64,000 nucleotides of DNA from Morinoia aosen (lineage: Eukaryota; Arthropoda; Malacostraca; Amphipoda; Talitridae): the NCBI GenBank assembly GCA_030386875.1, contig CM059564.1, positions 48,876,075-48,940,074 of the forward strand. Direction: 5' to 3'. Position 1 is the stretch's first letter. Each line of letters starts with the position of its first letter. The notes beneath the pieces were generated by a model that saw only the letters and a program-made list of their open reading frames with translations, had not been told where the DNA came from and made no database searches. Positions 12,700 to 24,384 of the stretch are shown in pieces. The position numbers and the translations under genes were made by a program.

Positions 12700-14924
12700 A
12701 AACGGACAAACCTCGCCAGACTCGAGAGATGTGGAAGCCAGATGGCGCATCGCCGCTGGGATCCGCTGCACTAAACTGCGGATCACCAATGATCATTTGT
12801 TTTGCCGGACCCGGACCGCACGAGACCGATGGCCGGATAACACACGGACGTGACACACATGCTGCTCAGGTGGCCTGTTTTTGTCAGTGTCTAAATGTTA
12901 GGCCTTTTCACATAGTTTCTTGTTAGCGTTTTTTGAAGTGTCATCTTCGATTGAATGCACTAAACTCTATTGTTGCGTGAAGTGTGTGTGGGTTGAACTC
13001 TTCGTGAAACTGATAGTTCTCTGGGGACGTCTGAGGAGCGGAAGTCACTGAAGGCCTCAACTTGCTCTCTACTCTCAGCACAACTCCGACCCTTTAGATC
13101 TCCAAAGATTTTGTTCAAATCATGTCTCCGTAATACTTTCTTCTAGGAGAAATTACTGTTGAAGTCGAATTTTTATTTGTAATTATTCATTATCCGAAAC
13201 AAGAGGAATTATCCTAAAAACGCAGGAAATTTTGCTTAGTTCTCTAATGTGGTAAAATGAAGTTCATTCAATTTTTCTTTCTATAAAACTTGGCACGATG
13301 CTAGTGAGCACAGCATCCGAGTGCTTTACTATTATGAATATATTTTTTCATGAATTTTAGTGCAATGACGTACCATGCAGCTGCTATCTCGAAGTGCCGT
13401 CATTGTCTAGAAAATTTACTAAATTCAGAAGAAGACTCAAGACAGATGCTTTAATATTTACTTAGTATTTGTAACACTTGACTGCTTCCGCGCTGAGACC
13501 ATGCAAGGCGGGGTTTCTTCCACTTCTGTGCCGATTTTGATCATGTTTTCTACCGAAGTGCGGGAATCTTTTTCCATATTTTCGAGAAAGAAAATTCCTC
13601 ATCAAGAACAAGCCGAAGCCTGACACACTCAGAGTTGCACACAAAGCCTTACGCCTGAGACTGCCTCCTTGCCTCCCGCGTAGCGTGATCAGGAGTCGGC
13701 CGTAGCGATATTGAAGAGGGGACCTCTCTTCTGCCCCGCACGGAGAACTCAGTAAGTTCTTGGGAAAATTATTTTCAATGCGAATCGGAGGCGTAGGAAA
13801 ATTAAGGCAGATTTAGTCTCAAATGTAAATAGACTATGAGAACGGGAACTATGCTCAAAATTACAGTTATTTAATTACCGAGTGATGGTCAAGGATAATT
13901 TGATTTAAATTTTTTGTAATAATCTTATATACAGAATCGAATTACACAGCTGTGTTTTTCAAAGGTGTTTTCCATGTTCAAAAATCCTAGAGGCAATGTA
14001 AGTATGAATAATCAATAGCCTCTAGATAAGGTTGTAGTATGCCTGACTGGAACAAGTCATCCGTTGGAGCTGAGCGGAAGCCAGCCTGCACTGGCACGAG
14101 AAACGACAAAAACTCTACGGAGCCTCGACGTCCCCTTTGGCTCGAGCGTCTAAGATTGAGACGGGCAAAAAGCAAGCACTTATTCTCAACTTCACTGCTG
14201 CTAGCCAAGCTTTTTTGGGCGACCGCGGATGGGTTTTATGAACCACGGTGAAAAACACCGAAGTTGCTTTGAAGAACTCGACGACTCATCATATAGAAAC
14301 CAAGCTGGAAGGCGGAATAACCCTTGTTATCATTTATGACGATAAGGACGAGCAAATTATTTTACTGCCTTCGGTTTAATGCAGAGCAAACAAAATAAGT
14401 TACCTTACTTCCTTTGAGAGGTCGTCGAACGAATTGTGAAGGAACTTTATAGGACGATATATGATTAATTCAACCCACAACAACTTCAGTTAAATATACA
14501 ATAATAGCAAGTTAAACTAGCGTTAACTCCTTAACTCAGAGAAGTACTCATTTTTAATGGAATTAATCATATTTACACAGTTTGGTACTTCGTCAGTAGC
14601 AGCATTAAATATAATCTCTCGAACTATTTTTGATGCTCTGAGTGCTTACTGAAGCATAAAGAGAAAAAAATGATGAGCGTTCAAACCGAGAAAAAAAATC
14701 TTTAAAAATTATGCTGGATATTTTTAATTTTTTTAGTTAAGTTAAGAATGACTCTATAAAGCAATACCCTAAATAAATTTTGCCACAGCAATTACTTTAT
14801 ATCATTTTAGTGAGCCTAATAATCAAGTTCTGAAAATTTTGTCTTCTCTCAATTGCATGAGAAAATTCAATGATCTGAATGGGGTGAAGACTTTTTTGCC
14901 TCTCAAAACGTCTGATGCATAATG
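12700..14924. other. Unique sequence, no gene recognised
   Basis: Mixed AT-rich sequence with slightly GC-richer patches near 13650-13750 and 14050-14230. Open frames of 60-73 codons lie there on both strands without recognisable motifs. Confidence 0.4.
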
Positions 14925-16504
14925 TGCTGCTTGTTACACCGGTAACACGTCACATACTGCTTGTTACACCGGTAATACATCACATACTGCTTGTTACACC
15001 GGTAACACGTCACATACTGCTTGTTACACCGGTAATACATCACATACTGCTTGTTACACCGGTAACACGTCACATACTGCTTGTTACACCGGTAATACAT
15101 CACATGCTGCTTGTTACATCGGTAACACGTCACATACAGCTTGTTACACCGGTAACACATCACATACTGCTTGTTACACCGGTAACACGTCACATACTGC
15201 TTGTTACACCGGTAATACATCACATACTGCTTGTTACACCGGTAACACGTCACATACTGCTTGTTACACCGGTAATACATCACATACTGCTTGTTACACC
15301 GGTAACACGTCACATACTGCTTGTTACACCGGTAATACATCACATGCTGCTTGTTACATCGGTAACACGTCACATACAGCTTGTTACACCGGTAACACAT
15401 CACATACTGCTTGTTACACCGGTAACACGTCACATACTGCTTGTTACACCGGTAACACATCACATACTGCTTGTTACACCGGTAACACGTCACATACTGC
15501 TTGTTACACCGGTAATACATCACATACTGCTTGTTACACCGGTAACACGTCACATACTGCTTGCTACACCGGAAACACATCACATGCTGCTTGTTACACC
15601 GGTAATACATCACATACTGCTTGTTACACCGGTAACACGTCACATACTGCTTGCTACACCGGAAACACATCACATGCTGCTTGTTACACCGGTAATACAT
15701 CACATACTGCTTGTTACACCGGTAACACGTCACATACTGCTTGCTACACCGGTAATACATCACATACTGCTTGTTACACCGGTAACACGTCACATACTGC
15801 TTGTTACACCGGTAATACATCACATACTGCTTGTTACACCGGTAACACGTCACATACTGCTTGTTACACCGGTAATACATCACATACTGCTTGCTACACC
15901 GGAAACACATCACATGCTGCTTGTTACACCGGTAATACATCACATACTGCTTGTTACACCGGTAACACGTCACATACTGCTTGTTACACCGGTAATACAT
16001 CACATACTGCTTGTTACACCGGTAACACGTCACATACTGCTTGTTACACCGGTAATACATCACATACTGCTTGTTACACCGGTAACACGTCACATACTGC
16101 TTGCTACACCGGAAACACATCACATGCTGCTTGTTACACCGGTAATACATCACATACTGCTTGTTACACCGGTAACACGTCACATACTGCTTGCTACACC
16201 GGAAACACATCACATACTGCTTGTTACACCGGTAATACATCACATACTGCTTGCTACACCGGAAACACATCACATGCTGCTTGTTACATCGGTAACACGT
16301 CACATACAGCTTGTTACACCGGTAACACATCACATACTGCTTGTTACACCGGTAACACGTCACATACTGCTTGTTACACCGGTAACACATCACATACTGC
16401 TTGTTACACCGGTAACACGTCACATACTGCTTGTTACACCGGTAACACATCACATACAGCTTGTTACACCGGTAACACATCACATACTGCTTGTTACACC
16501 TGTG
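14925..16504 (+). repeat. 30-bp minisatellite, about 53 copies, open in long frames on both strands
   Basis: Units are CTGCTTGTTACACCGGTAAC plus ACGTCACATA with very few substitutions: T/C at GGTAAT or GGTAAC, ACGTCAC or ACATCAC, TACTGC, TACAGC or ATGCTGC, and GGTAAC or GGAAAC. Every unit is 30 bp, so neighbouring pairs form a 60-bp dimer (ACACGTCAC unit then ATACATCAC unit). Because 30 is a multiple of three and the sequence avoids stops in some frames, a 535-codon frame (+, 14915-16522, LLVTPVTRHI-type) and a 544-codon frame (minus, 16537-14903, CYRCNKQYVT-type) are both uninterrupted. The plus frame reading ACYTGNTSHT also lacks stops. No splice sites, polyA signal or unique coding flank supports translation. 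I call it non-coding satellite DNA. Confidence 0.95.
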
Positions 16505-19202
16505 ACAGATCCTTTTAGCTGATTGTAACACCCCCAATGAGTCTTGATGTTCTTAAACTTTAACTGATTTAAATATTTAGACTGAAGTTTATATGCGCAC
16601 AAGGTCCAAGCTGGTCGTGTTGCAGTTTTTTGACTACGCTATAATTGGCAACTGTCCTTGGTTTCATTTCTAAACTCCTGCACGTATTTACATACATATA
16701 TATATATATATATATATCATAGCGTCATTCCTTGTTATTGGATTCTGGCATATCTAAGCATTGTTTTTGATGGCAGAAATAAAGCAATAATTCGATGTAA
16801 GGACTGATTTTAAAATCCTGATTTTTATCATCAGGAATTATTTCCACAAAATATTTTTCAGCTTAATAAAGATATCACGGAAAGTGGGTTTAAAGAAACG
16901 TCTTTGCACATATGTTATTTGATCTATTTTGAATTACATTGACAAAAATTATGGTATTGGCAAAAAATACAATTAAAAATTCGTGAGAAATCATACTAAT
17001 AATAATTTCTTGAATATATTTATGACTTAATAAAATACATATTCTTTTTCGTTATTGCTAAATTGTTGAATTGTTTTGCGGGGGGTCGGAGGCTTGGCTG
17101 CTCGGCTTGGTTGTCTATTACGTTCAGCCATACGAGCGCTGCTCAATCATGGAAGAAAATTTCACACTAAAATCATTTTACATTCTGCACAAATATGTAC
17201 ATGTGTGTATGTAACACCAGTTTCTGAATATATTCATAGATACCACTTGTTCATTAGGAAAAAGTTTTCATGTTTAATATCAAGATTCTCGAAATTAATC
17301 CTACTAAAACGAACGAAGGAAAATTTTTAGTGAAAGCGTTGTTTCCTCCGCCAAATTGACATTTTGTGAAAGTTCGCATTCATTGCTATTCCGCATGCAT
17401 GCACAGGCCATTTCGAGAGCGAGCATTTTGTCTCATTTTTTTAGGAGAGAACGACCGAGCCTTCCTAACATGTCCATACTCCGCGCAGCGAGTGGATGCG
17501 CCTATCTGCGGCGGCATCTCTCTCGGTCCGCTGCAGCTCGCCAGATTAGGCCGGAGTCTTGCCAAATGCTGTGACCAGTTACAATTGATTTCTATCTATT
17601 CCAGAAAAATCTGACAGAGAAATCCATAGCTAAATATCTTCCTCGCGAACTCAAGCACCATATAACTTTTTGGATGACGAAAGCTTGATTTGGTACATGT
17701 GTTACGGATTAGACCTAGTTTGTACTGACCGCTAATATTTCAGCTGTCCCAAACAAATTTCGGTGTCGTACTTTTTGGCACGCAGCCACCGTAAGCGAGA
17801 CAACCTCTACGTCGAACGTGAGGTCCGCACCGCCCGACAAATGTGACACAAATGACATCAAAACGCTGCAGTCGATGTGCCGGTCTCAAGATCCCCTTGA
17901 GGGTGGAAGCCAGACACTAACATAGCGGTCACCCTCTACGCAACGTATAGGAATACAGTGAAACAAAACCTGAAATGGGAGGCAAACCGAACTGGATTAG
18001 GAGAAGCGACATATGAAATGTGAGTTTTTAATCCTGGGTGAAACATCAAGATGGAATGAAAAAAAGTCAGCGTCGTGTAACATAACTCATAATGTCGTTT
18101 ATTCTCGTCTATTTATTTATATTCTTTCTATCGCCCCCCTTTTCGTGCTGTTTCCTTTAATACTGATACTCAGGATATAAAAATTTCACAAACTTATGCA
18201 AGCTATTGAAGTTCTTTAAAGCAGAATTACCACAGCATATTCCTGCCGTTTTCAACCATAACCGCAGTCCTGAGTCATCCGACCTGTTGCAAAACATCAT
18301 GAAGTTTATTTTTCCCGTTTTCTTTCTGGCTTTTGCTGCTCACTACATGTTGAAAAACTACTCTAGAGCGCACTCTAAATTGGAATAGGAATACACATAG
18401 ATTATTTCGAGAATAACTACAGGCCAAACTAACAGGCCTAGCTTTACACAAGATGGCAGTGAACAGGGGACGACTGTGAGCAAGATAATATATTCTCAAC
18501 ATAAATTAAGCAAAAGTTCTGACCGACGTTATATATAAATTACTACAAGAAAAAACAGCTCCACATAAAGCTATTAGAAACATAAAATTAAGCGAACTAA
18601 AGATCTAGGGCAGATGCAAAGTTACGGAAGCTGCAACTGGTGTAGAATAAATTTACCGAAAGGAAAGAACGAAAGCAACAATAAGCACATAATGAGCTAG
18701 AGATGAAACCGTCGAACGAAGTAGCAAATTATGAAGATGTCAAGTGGAAGAATACAATTCCGGTGTTGAGCACTCACTTGTAATAGAGGCAGTAACTTGT
18801 GATCTCTGGAGCGCATTGTATGTAGGGTAACACGAATGGTGCGTAGCCATTCTAATTACACTGATAAAACTCTGAGCTGCATGCTCTTGATAATTTTGAA
18901 TTAGATACTGTCTTATTTTTTTTCTCCATAGAAATTATAATTTGATAAGTTCTCAATTTTTTGTTTTTGCACATATATGTTTCACAAAATGAATTTATGT
19001 ATCTCGGACTGAGTACTTGATCTATGAACTGGGAATTTCATGTATTAGGATTCGACGTTGAATGTAAAATGAAGCAAACTTTTATTTTGAGGGTCTAATT
19101 CAGGTCGAAAATAAAACTGTTCTTCGAAGTTGATTTCTTCCATTCAATCATTTGACTTGTTTATGTTACCATCTGTGATATTTGAATAAGTCGAAGGTAT
19201 GA
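16505..19202. other. AT-rich unique sequence with one (TA)n tract
   Basis: A (TA)n run lies at about 16697-16718. A GC-richer patch at 17450-17570 carries overlapping short open frames with no recognisable product. Nothing else was recognised. Confidence 0.45.
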
Positions 19203-19338
19203 ATAAGTACATGAATAAGTGGTACATTAATAAGTGGTACATGACTAAGTGGTACATTAATAAGTGATTCATTGATAAGTGGTACATGAACAAGTGGTAC
19301 ATGAACAAATGGTACATGAACAAGTGGTACATGAATAA
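19203..19338 (+). repeat. 15-bp minisatellite, about 9 copies
   Basis: Units of the type GGTACATGAATAAGT in a strict 15-bp register. The minus strand reads as repeated MYHLF pentads. It is simple repeat DNA. Confidence 0.93.
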
Positions 19339-19862
19339 TAAATCAGTTAATTTGACATCATTCGTCAATGTTTAATTAAATCTGTAACCCTTTCCCAAAA
19401 ACAAGAAGTGAGGCCATTTATCATCATTTTTATACCCAAAACCACTACTTTACACCTTGAAGCTATCACTGGCAATCCTGCAGCGTGACGTGTGCCGTAC
19501 ATTCGTAGGAACTTACTTCTGAGATTCCCTGCTGTCATCTCGCCACCCATCATATATTATGAAAAAGTCTCGGTCACTTGTTCTGGAAATGTTTATTGAG
19601 AGACTGGCGCGACTGAGAACATTTGTTGCAGCAGTCAATGGAGCAGCAGGACTTACGAGGGACCCTCTCCTATAGACGCGTGACTTTTGTCGCCTATAGA
19701 CACCATGACACCGGGCGTCGATAGATGCTATGAAACTGGTCATAAACACATATAAACACATATCATGGTTCTGTTATATAGATACTATGAAACGGGTCAT
19801 ACATATGTACATACGACGTATATGCTATATATATATATACATATATATACGAGATAATGACG

Positions 19863-19907
19863 CAGTGGGTGATACCTGTAACCAAAGGTTACAGATATCA
19901 CCCACTG
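19863..19907. repeat. Near-perfect hairpin with 21-bp arms and a 3-base loop
   Basis: The arm at 19863-19883 (starts CAGTGGGTGATACC, ends TGTAACC) is the reverse complement of 19887-19907, with one mismatch, and is separated by AAA. The mismatch is C-A on the plus-strand transcript and G-U on the minus-strand transcript, so a minus-strand RNA would pair along all 21 bases. A degraded TA-rich microsatellite (19819-19850) lies just upstream. It is too short for a classic MITE. Confidence 0.85.
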
Positions 19908-19978
19908 GTCGCATAAATACTACGACAATACGCAGTAAAAAAACTAGACACTACAGTGCTGACTTCGGACTGGGTTAA

Positions 19979-20899
19979 TGCTGCCAATGTTGAATCCGTA
20001 AATTTATTCTTGATTTCTAGACTGAGAGTGTTGCACCCACACGGGACTTGTTGAACAAGTCAACACCTAGAAGGGGTTTGTTTCACAAATGCGTGGAACA
20101 TTGCCAAAAAATAGGTGCTTCTTTAATAATAGGATAGAAATTTTTTGTGTGTGTAAAGTTTAACGTGCATTGTTGGCAAATTTTTCAGATCATATTATTC
20201 AGCCCTGATCAAATTTTCATTAAGCAGCTCAGACGTACGTTTTTTTTGCGTATCAAATGACAGCAAGATTCAATTCCAGAACAAATGATAAAGCGAGGAT
20301 CAAAGCTTTGAATAAAACATTTTACTTAAAAGGGTGAACTTTGATAATGAACGTTTCAACTCAATGAGTAATTATCAATAAAGAATCTGAAACAGCGCTG
20401 AAGAATTCCTAGCGAATTGAGAAAATGAGACACTAAGCAACTGGCAAGAAGTAAGCAGGCTAAGTAACACTCTAATGGCATGCGTTGAAGAATGTGAAAA
20501 ACTACATAACGCAGAAATCGAGAAAAATTACCATTAGAGGATATAATATTGAAATCTTTCAATTTTAAAGGAAGGTTACCATAGTGCTCTGCAGTGTGAA
20601 CTCGCAGCGCTCGAATGGTAGAGCCTACGCATTGAGACGCACACTACGTGCTGCTATGTTCATAAATCACTGAAGAGAGTAGGATTTTTGGAAGTTGATA
20701 TTGATTGCTGGCAAAAGAGTATTAGTGTTTATTGTTAATATAAGCAAAACAGAAAATCAATTAGAAAAGTTTGAATAAAAGAACACGAGGATTTTTTTGT
20801 ACTTTTCGGATTGGTAGCCGAAATAAAATAGAACGTAAAAAGTCTATCTTGCCAACACTAGATACTGGTGAAGCTGGATAAAATTGTTTATTAAACAAT
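19979..20899. other. AT-rich sequence, probably including eroded PLE 3' region
   Basis: No gene was recognised. The endonuclease part of the adjacent minus-strand Penelope-like element would be expected here, but I could not find a GIY-YIG signature. Confidence 0.35.
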
Positions 20900-20937
20900 T
20901 TTCCTGAGTTCGTTCGAAAAGCCAGATCAACAACCCG

Positions 20938-21337
20938 TTTAAGGGCAAAAATCCTCTGAGAAAAGTGAATCTCTTATGAAGTTCGATGGATTACAAGCAT
21001 ATAGCAAAAGCCTTTCAGAACAAAGTCCTGATGCTGATAAATTTGAATGGGAACCGACAAAAACTGAAGAAACTTGAATAAAGGCCCTTGAAACTTCTTT
21101 TGAAAAAAAATTGAGCTGGGGACGCATTTCCCACGTTGGGTAATAAAAGAATCTAAGAACACTATGCTATTACTTTGTTTAGCTTCTATCGCGAAGGAGA
21201 TTACGATGTGCCTAGAATTTGAATAATCAAGAAGTAGAGAGCAATTAGATCGATTACGAAATATTAAGAAAGTATCGCCCTCATATCCTTGGTCCAGAGT
21301 CGATTTAAATTTGTTGGGACAATTTTGTGCCACTTTG
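20938..21337 (-). pseudogene. PLE reverse transcriptase, catalytic-box and downstream part
   Basis: The minus-strand frame gives KFKSTLDQGYEGDTFLIFR, then NSRHIVISFAIEA, SNSIVFLDSFITQRGK and SSIFFQKKFQGPLFKF. This follows the RT order YVDDTF..F – N..H..I.F..E – I.FLD..I.R – S.Y.K..F. The catalytic Asp-Asp is lost: YVDD has become YEGD. The frame stops at 20974. A second frame carries LLLYACNPSNFIRDSLFSED (21015-20950), which looks like the next RT/thumb piece, so there is a frameshift near 21020. It is a dead copy. The orientation agrees with the block on the far side of the minisatellite. Confidence 0.78.
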
Positions 21338-22152
21338 TTCTCTGTGGGGACAATCATTGAGCCACCGTTGCTGTCTGGGGCAATCGTTGAGCCCCTGTCG
21401 CTCTCTGGGGGACAGTCATTGATCCACTGTTGTTCTCTGTGGGGACAATCATTGATCTACAGTTGTTCACTGGGGGACAATCATTGATCCACTGTTGTTC
21501 TCTGAGGGACAATCATTGAGCCACTGTTGCTCTCTGGGGGACAATCATTGAGCCACTGCTGCTCTCTGGGGACAATCACTGAGCCACTCTTGCTCTCTGG
21601 GAACAATCATTGAGCCACTGTTGCTGTCTGGGGACAATCATTGAGCCACTCTTGCTGTCTGAGGACAATCATTGAGCCATTCTTGCTGTCTGGGGACAAT
21701 CATTGAGCCACTGTTGCTGTCTGGGGACAATCATTAAGCCACTGTTGCTGTCTGAGGACAATCATTGAGCCACTCTTGCTCTCTGGGAACAATCATTGAG
21801 CCACTGTTGCTGTCTGGGGGACAATCATTGAGCCACTCTTGCTGTCTGAGGACAATCATTGAGCCATTCTTGCTGTCTGGGGACAATCATTGAGCCACTG
21901 TTGCTGTCTGAGGACAATCATTAAGCCACTGTTGCTGTCTGGGGACAATCATTGAGCCACTGTTGCTGTCTGGGGACAATCATTGAGCCACTGTTGCTGT
22001 CTGGGGACAATCATTGAGCCACTGTTGCTGTCTGGGGACAATCATTGAGCCACTGTTGCTGTCTAGGGACAATCATTGAGCCACTGTTGCTGTCTGGGGA
22101 CAATTATTGAGCCACTGTTGCTGTCTGAGGACAATCATTGAGCCACTGTTGA
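21338..22152 (-). repeat. 31-bp minisatellite generated from PLE RT codons, about 26 copies
   Basis: On the plus strand the units read as TCTGGGGACAATCATTGAGC followed by CACTGTTGCTG, with 31- and occasional 32-bp spacing. On the minus strand each unit contains CAACAGTGGCTCAATG followed by ATTGTCC, which codes QQWLNDCP. This is exactly the peptide with which the RT block ends at 22152 (HDQQWLNDCPQ). The RT resumes at 21337 with a diverged copy of the same string (CAAAGTGGCACAAAATTGTC, then CC) leading into NKFKSTLDQ and the catalytic box. The array is therefore an in-place expansion of a short RT segment rather than an unrelated insertion. The 31-bp period destroys the reading frame. Confidence 0.88.
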
Positions 22153-22617
22153 TCGTGAGAACGCATAAAAATGTTAGTTAGTAAAAGTGGGCCAATCGTA
22201 TTCCATCAAACTGTTGATAGAATTTGTAATCACAATGGGAAAATTATTAATAACATCGTTCTAGAAGAGCATCTTGAATAAAACCCTCTTTGAATCCTTA
22301 CGCCTGTAAACGCATAATTTATCAAAATTTTAAAAAGTTTCTTCTAGGGTAAATTGCTAAAAAAATCTTTAGCACCTAACCAGGCAATAGTTGAAAGTTA
22401 TCAGCTTTTCCATTGTGGTGACTAGATTGACAAATGGCATAGAATTATCAACACTGAAATTAAAGTAGGGGCAAAGATTCAAAACTAGAACTAGAAACTT
22501 TGCTGAATTAAAAATTGCAGGACCATAAGCAGCACAGATTGGACGAGAAGTAAAAGTATTTTCAAACTTTCGTGAAGTGAATGGATTTAAGGTAATCAAT
22601 GAAGAACTCAAGAGCAA
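22153..22617 (-). pseudogene. PLE reverse transcriptase, fingers/palm part
   Basis: The open part (22617 to 22369) contains the RPI...FN.AKFLV and VDNS..FVN motifs that PLE and other telomerase-like RTs carry ahead of catalytic motif A. Downstream the frame breaks several times. Reading across frames recovers, in order, an FFSNLP/EET motif, VYRRKDSK, KFYQQFDGI (motif with Q.DG) and GPLLLTNIFM, which matches the usual MGSPLGPTLANIFM. The MGS part is damaged. I infer decay of a once-intact RT. The last residues before the minisatellite read HDQQWLNDCPQ. Confidence 0.78.
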
Positions 22618-22620
22618 GAT

Positions 22621-23190
22621 CCAGTTACAAAAAGACGTGTATAGCGATCATCAGAAAGCAAAATAAATTTTCGAGTTTGTGGAGGAGAAAGTTTTTTTTT
22701 ACCTTGGACACGTGTAGTGTGTTTAAGAATCACTTCCATAACCTCTTGAGAGTCGATAGGTAAGGAAATATCTCATACATACTTTTCACCCATTTAAGTC
22801 TATGGACACCTAGAATTCCATTGCCCGAATCAGGGCGAGAAACATTTGTACCCTAATTGGATGCAAAGGCTTCAAGCAATGATATGTCAGTCCAGAAAAT
22901 ATTCACACGATTCGAAATGGTAATAATATTTTTAGGCTTGAGTTCTCGTCTGGCTTCTTACCTCTGTAAATTGACGTGGCAGGAAAGACTCTACTCAAAG
23001 AGCAAGTTTTCCGAAGTACTAAAGACACTTTTCCGAGTCGATACGATACACATGTCGATTAAAATCTTAACCAAGCGCTGGGAAAAACTTGAAACAGGCA
23101 ACACGGTGACTGGGCTAAAATAGAAAATTTCATAGCCAGGGTTACATGGCTTCACTGCTTTGCTGCATTGTTTTTTTTCAAGTGTAGACG
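22621..23190. other. Unique sequence between PLE remnant and SINE
   Basis: No clear motif. It may contain the eroded 5' part of the PLE, but I could not recognise it. Confidence 0.35.
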
Positions 23191-23370
23191 TGATCACCGT
23201 GGCCGAGTAGTTAAGAGAAGGCGTCGGCAGTTCCAATCCCGGCGCCGCGTTGGGATTTCTCCCCGTTGGGAAAAGAGAGAACTCAGGCACAAATCCCCAC
23301 TCCACCCAGGTGTCGAAAATGGGTACTGTCTTGATCAGCGGTAACCGTCATTGCGTCCTGGTGTAAGCTA
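23191..23370 (+). mobile_element. tRNA-derived SINE-like unit
   Basis: 23199-23220 (GTGGCCGAGTAGTTAAGAG) matches a Ser/Leu-type tRNA head with an RNA polymerase III A box. 23229-23242 (AGTTCCAATCCCGG) is a B-box-like segment at tRNA spacing. The part after the B box does not close a tRNA acceptor stem. Instead it continues into ACTCAGGCACAAATCC and CACCCAGGTGTCGAAAATGG, followed by GTACT; similar body sequences occur in tRNA-derived SINEs. It is not a functional tRNA. The ends and target-site duplication are not clear, so the limits are approximate. Confidence 0.6.
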
Positions 23371-24384
23371 TAAGATGTTTAACAAACCAATGTACAAGAT
23401 ATGTAACAGGCTTGATTGATTGGAATAAAACATTCTTGATTGTTGAGAGAAGGTGGGCGCTGGAACGGTGAGAAAGCTGCGTCCCCCCTCTAGGCTCGTG
23501 TAGAGTAACATCATAAGTCAGTTTGGCGAGAGTCTTTTTCGTCTCAGAGATTTCGTTCATAAGTAATTGGAGTGGCAGGCTTTGGAGGAACTGAAACTCT
23601 GTAGTGATTTCTTATAAAGCTTAAAACGTAGAAATTTTGGTGTCGTTTTTTAAATTATGCAGGTCATCAGGAAATGAATACCCTGTTGATATTTACTAAT
23701 TTTAAGGATGCGTTGTCGTATTTACACACAACACGAATGTCATCCTCACCGAAGTGTCTTCGAAAATATTGGTGACGTTGTATTTCTTATCTGCAAAGCT
23801 TAAAGAAACATAATAAAGCCAGGAACAAAGCATCAAGAATCAGGACGACTGTCAAAATTGAGCGTTTAAACCTTATGAGCCTTTGCGAACAAAGGATTTA
23901 AATATGAAGATAATCTTCCAAAAGGCACGTTCTATCTAGTGATCTAGCAAGACAGTAGCGCACGGTGTGCGTCTGAATACTTAACTTAATCACGATATGC
24001 GAGAACGATAGATCGCAACTCCTGCTCGCGCGGGTAGATTGACCAAGAATTCAATAGAACAAATACGCTCGCGCCTTCCAAAAGATAGAATGAGCCCCAG
24101 TAAATTTGACAACTTTCACGTGCATAAAGCCAAGCACGAGCAAATCGGCGCAGAATCATCGGTGCAAGTCTCTTTTGTCAGATGTTCCTAAGACAACTGC
24201 CGCATCCCGAGTGAGTGAGACTGTGTAGCTGCAAAAGTTACCTAGTAAACACGAAAGTTTGGGCCCGATGCTCGGATAACCGGTTTCATAAATACTTTGT
24301 TCATAGAGACATGGTTGCGTGTGTATCAACTCGAGGCAGGCTAGCCGGCGTTGAAATATGCGCGCCTTCGTGGAAGAGGGTGAC
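23371..24384. other. Unique sequence, nothing recognised
   Basis: Short unremarkable open frames only. Confidence 0.45.

Larger units (their letters stand above)
20900..22620 (-). mobile_element. Decayed Penelope-like retroelement (reverse transcriptase part) split by a minisatellite
   Basis: Read on the minus strand, the recognisable RT blocks occur in the correct order. These are SRPICAAYGPAIFNSAKFLV followed by NFSVDNSMPFVNLVTTM (within 22369-22617); a frame-shifted FFSNLP then EET block (about 22370-22330), equivalent to the family's SLFTNVPLEET; KFYQQFDGI (22201-22227); GPLLLTNIFMRSHDQQW (about 22140-22190); then GYEGDTFLIFR and SNSIVFLDSFITQRG (20974-21337). PLEs are retroelements whose RT is related to telomerase. 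The 31-bp array at 21338-22152 lies between the NIFM...HDQQW block and the catalytic block. Multiple frameshifts and stops, an altered YxDD box (YEGD here) and no detectable endonuclease make it a dead copy. Confidence 0.8.

Noticed and set aside
14925..16504. CRISPR-like array
   Set aside because: There are no unique spacers between repeats. Units are contiguous and the context is eukaryotic.
14903..16537. Cys-rich (CYRCNKQYVT)n protein, zinc-knuckle-like
   Set aside because: The Cys spacing is a direct product of a 30-bp repeat that is equally open on the opposite strand. No unique N- or C-terminal sequence is present.
23191..23275. Functional tRNA-Ser/Leu gene
   Set aside because: The acceptor stem cannot be closed and the B box is degenerate. 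The sequence continues into a SINE-like body.
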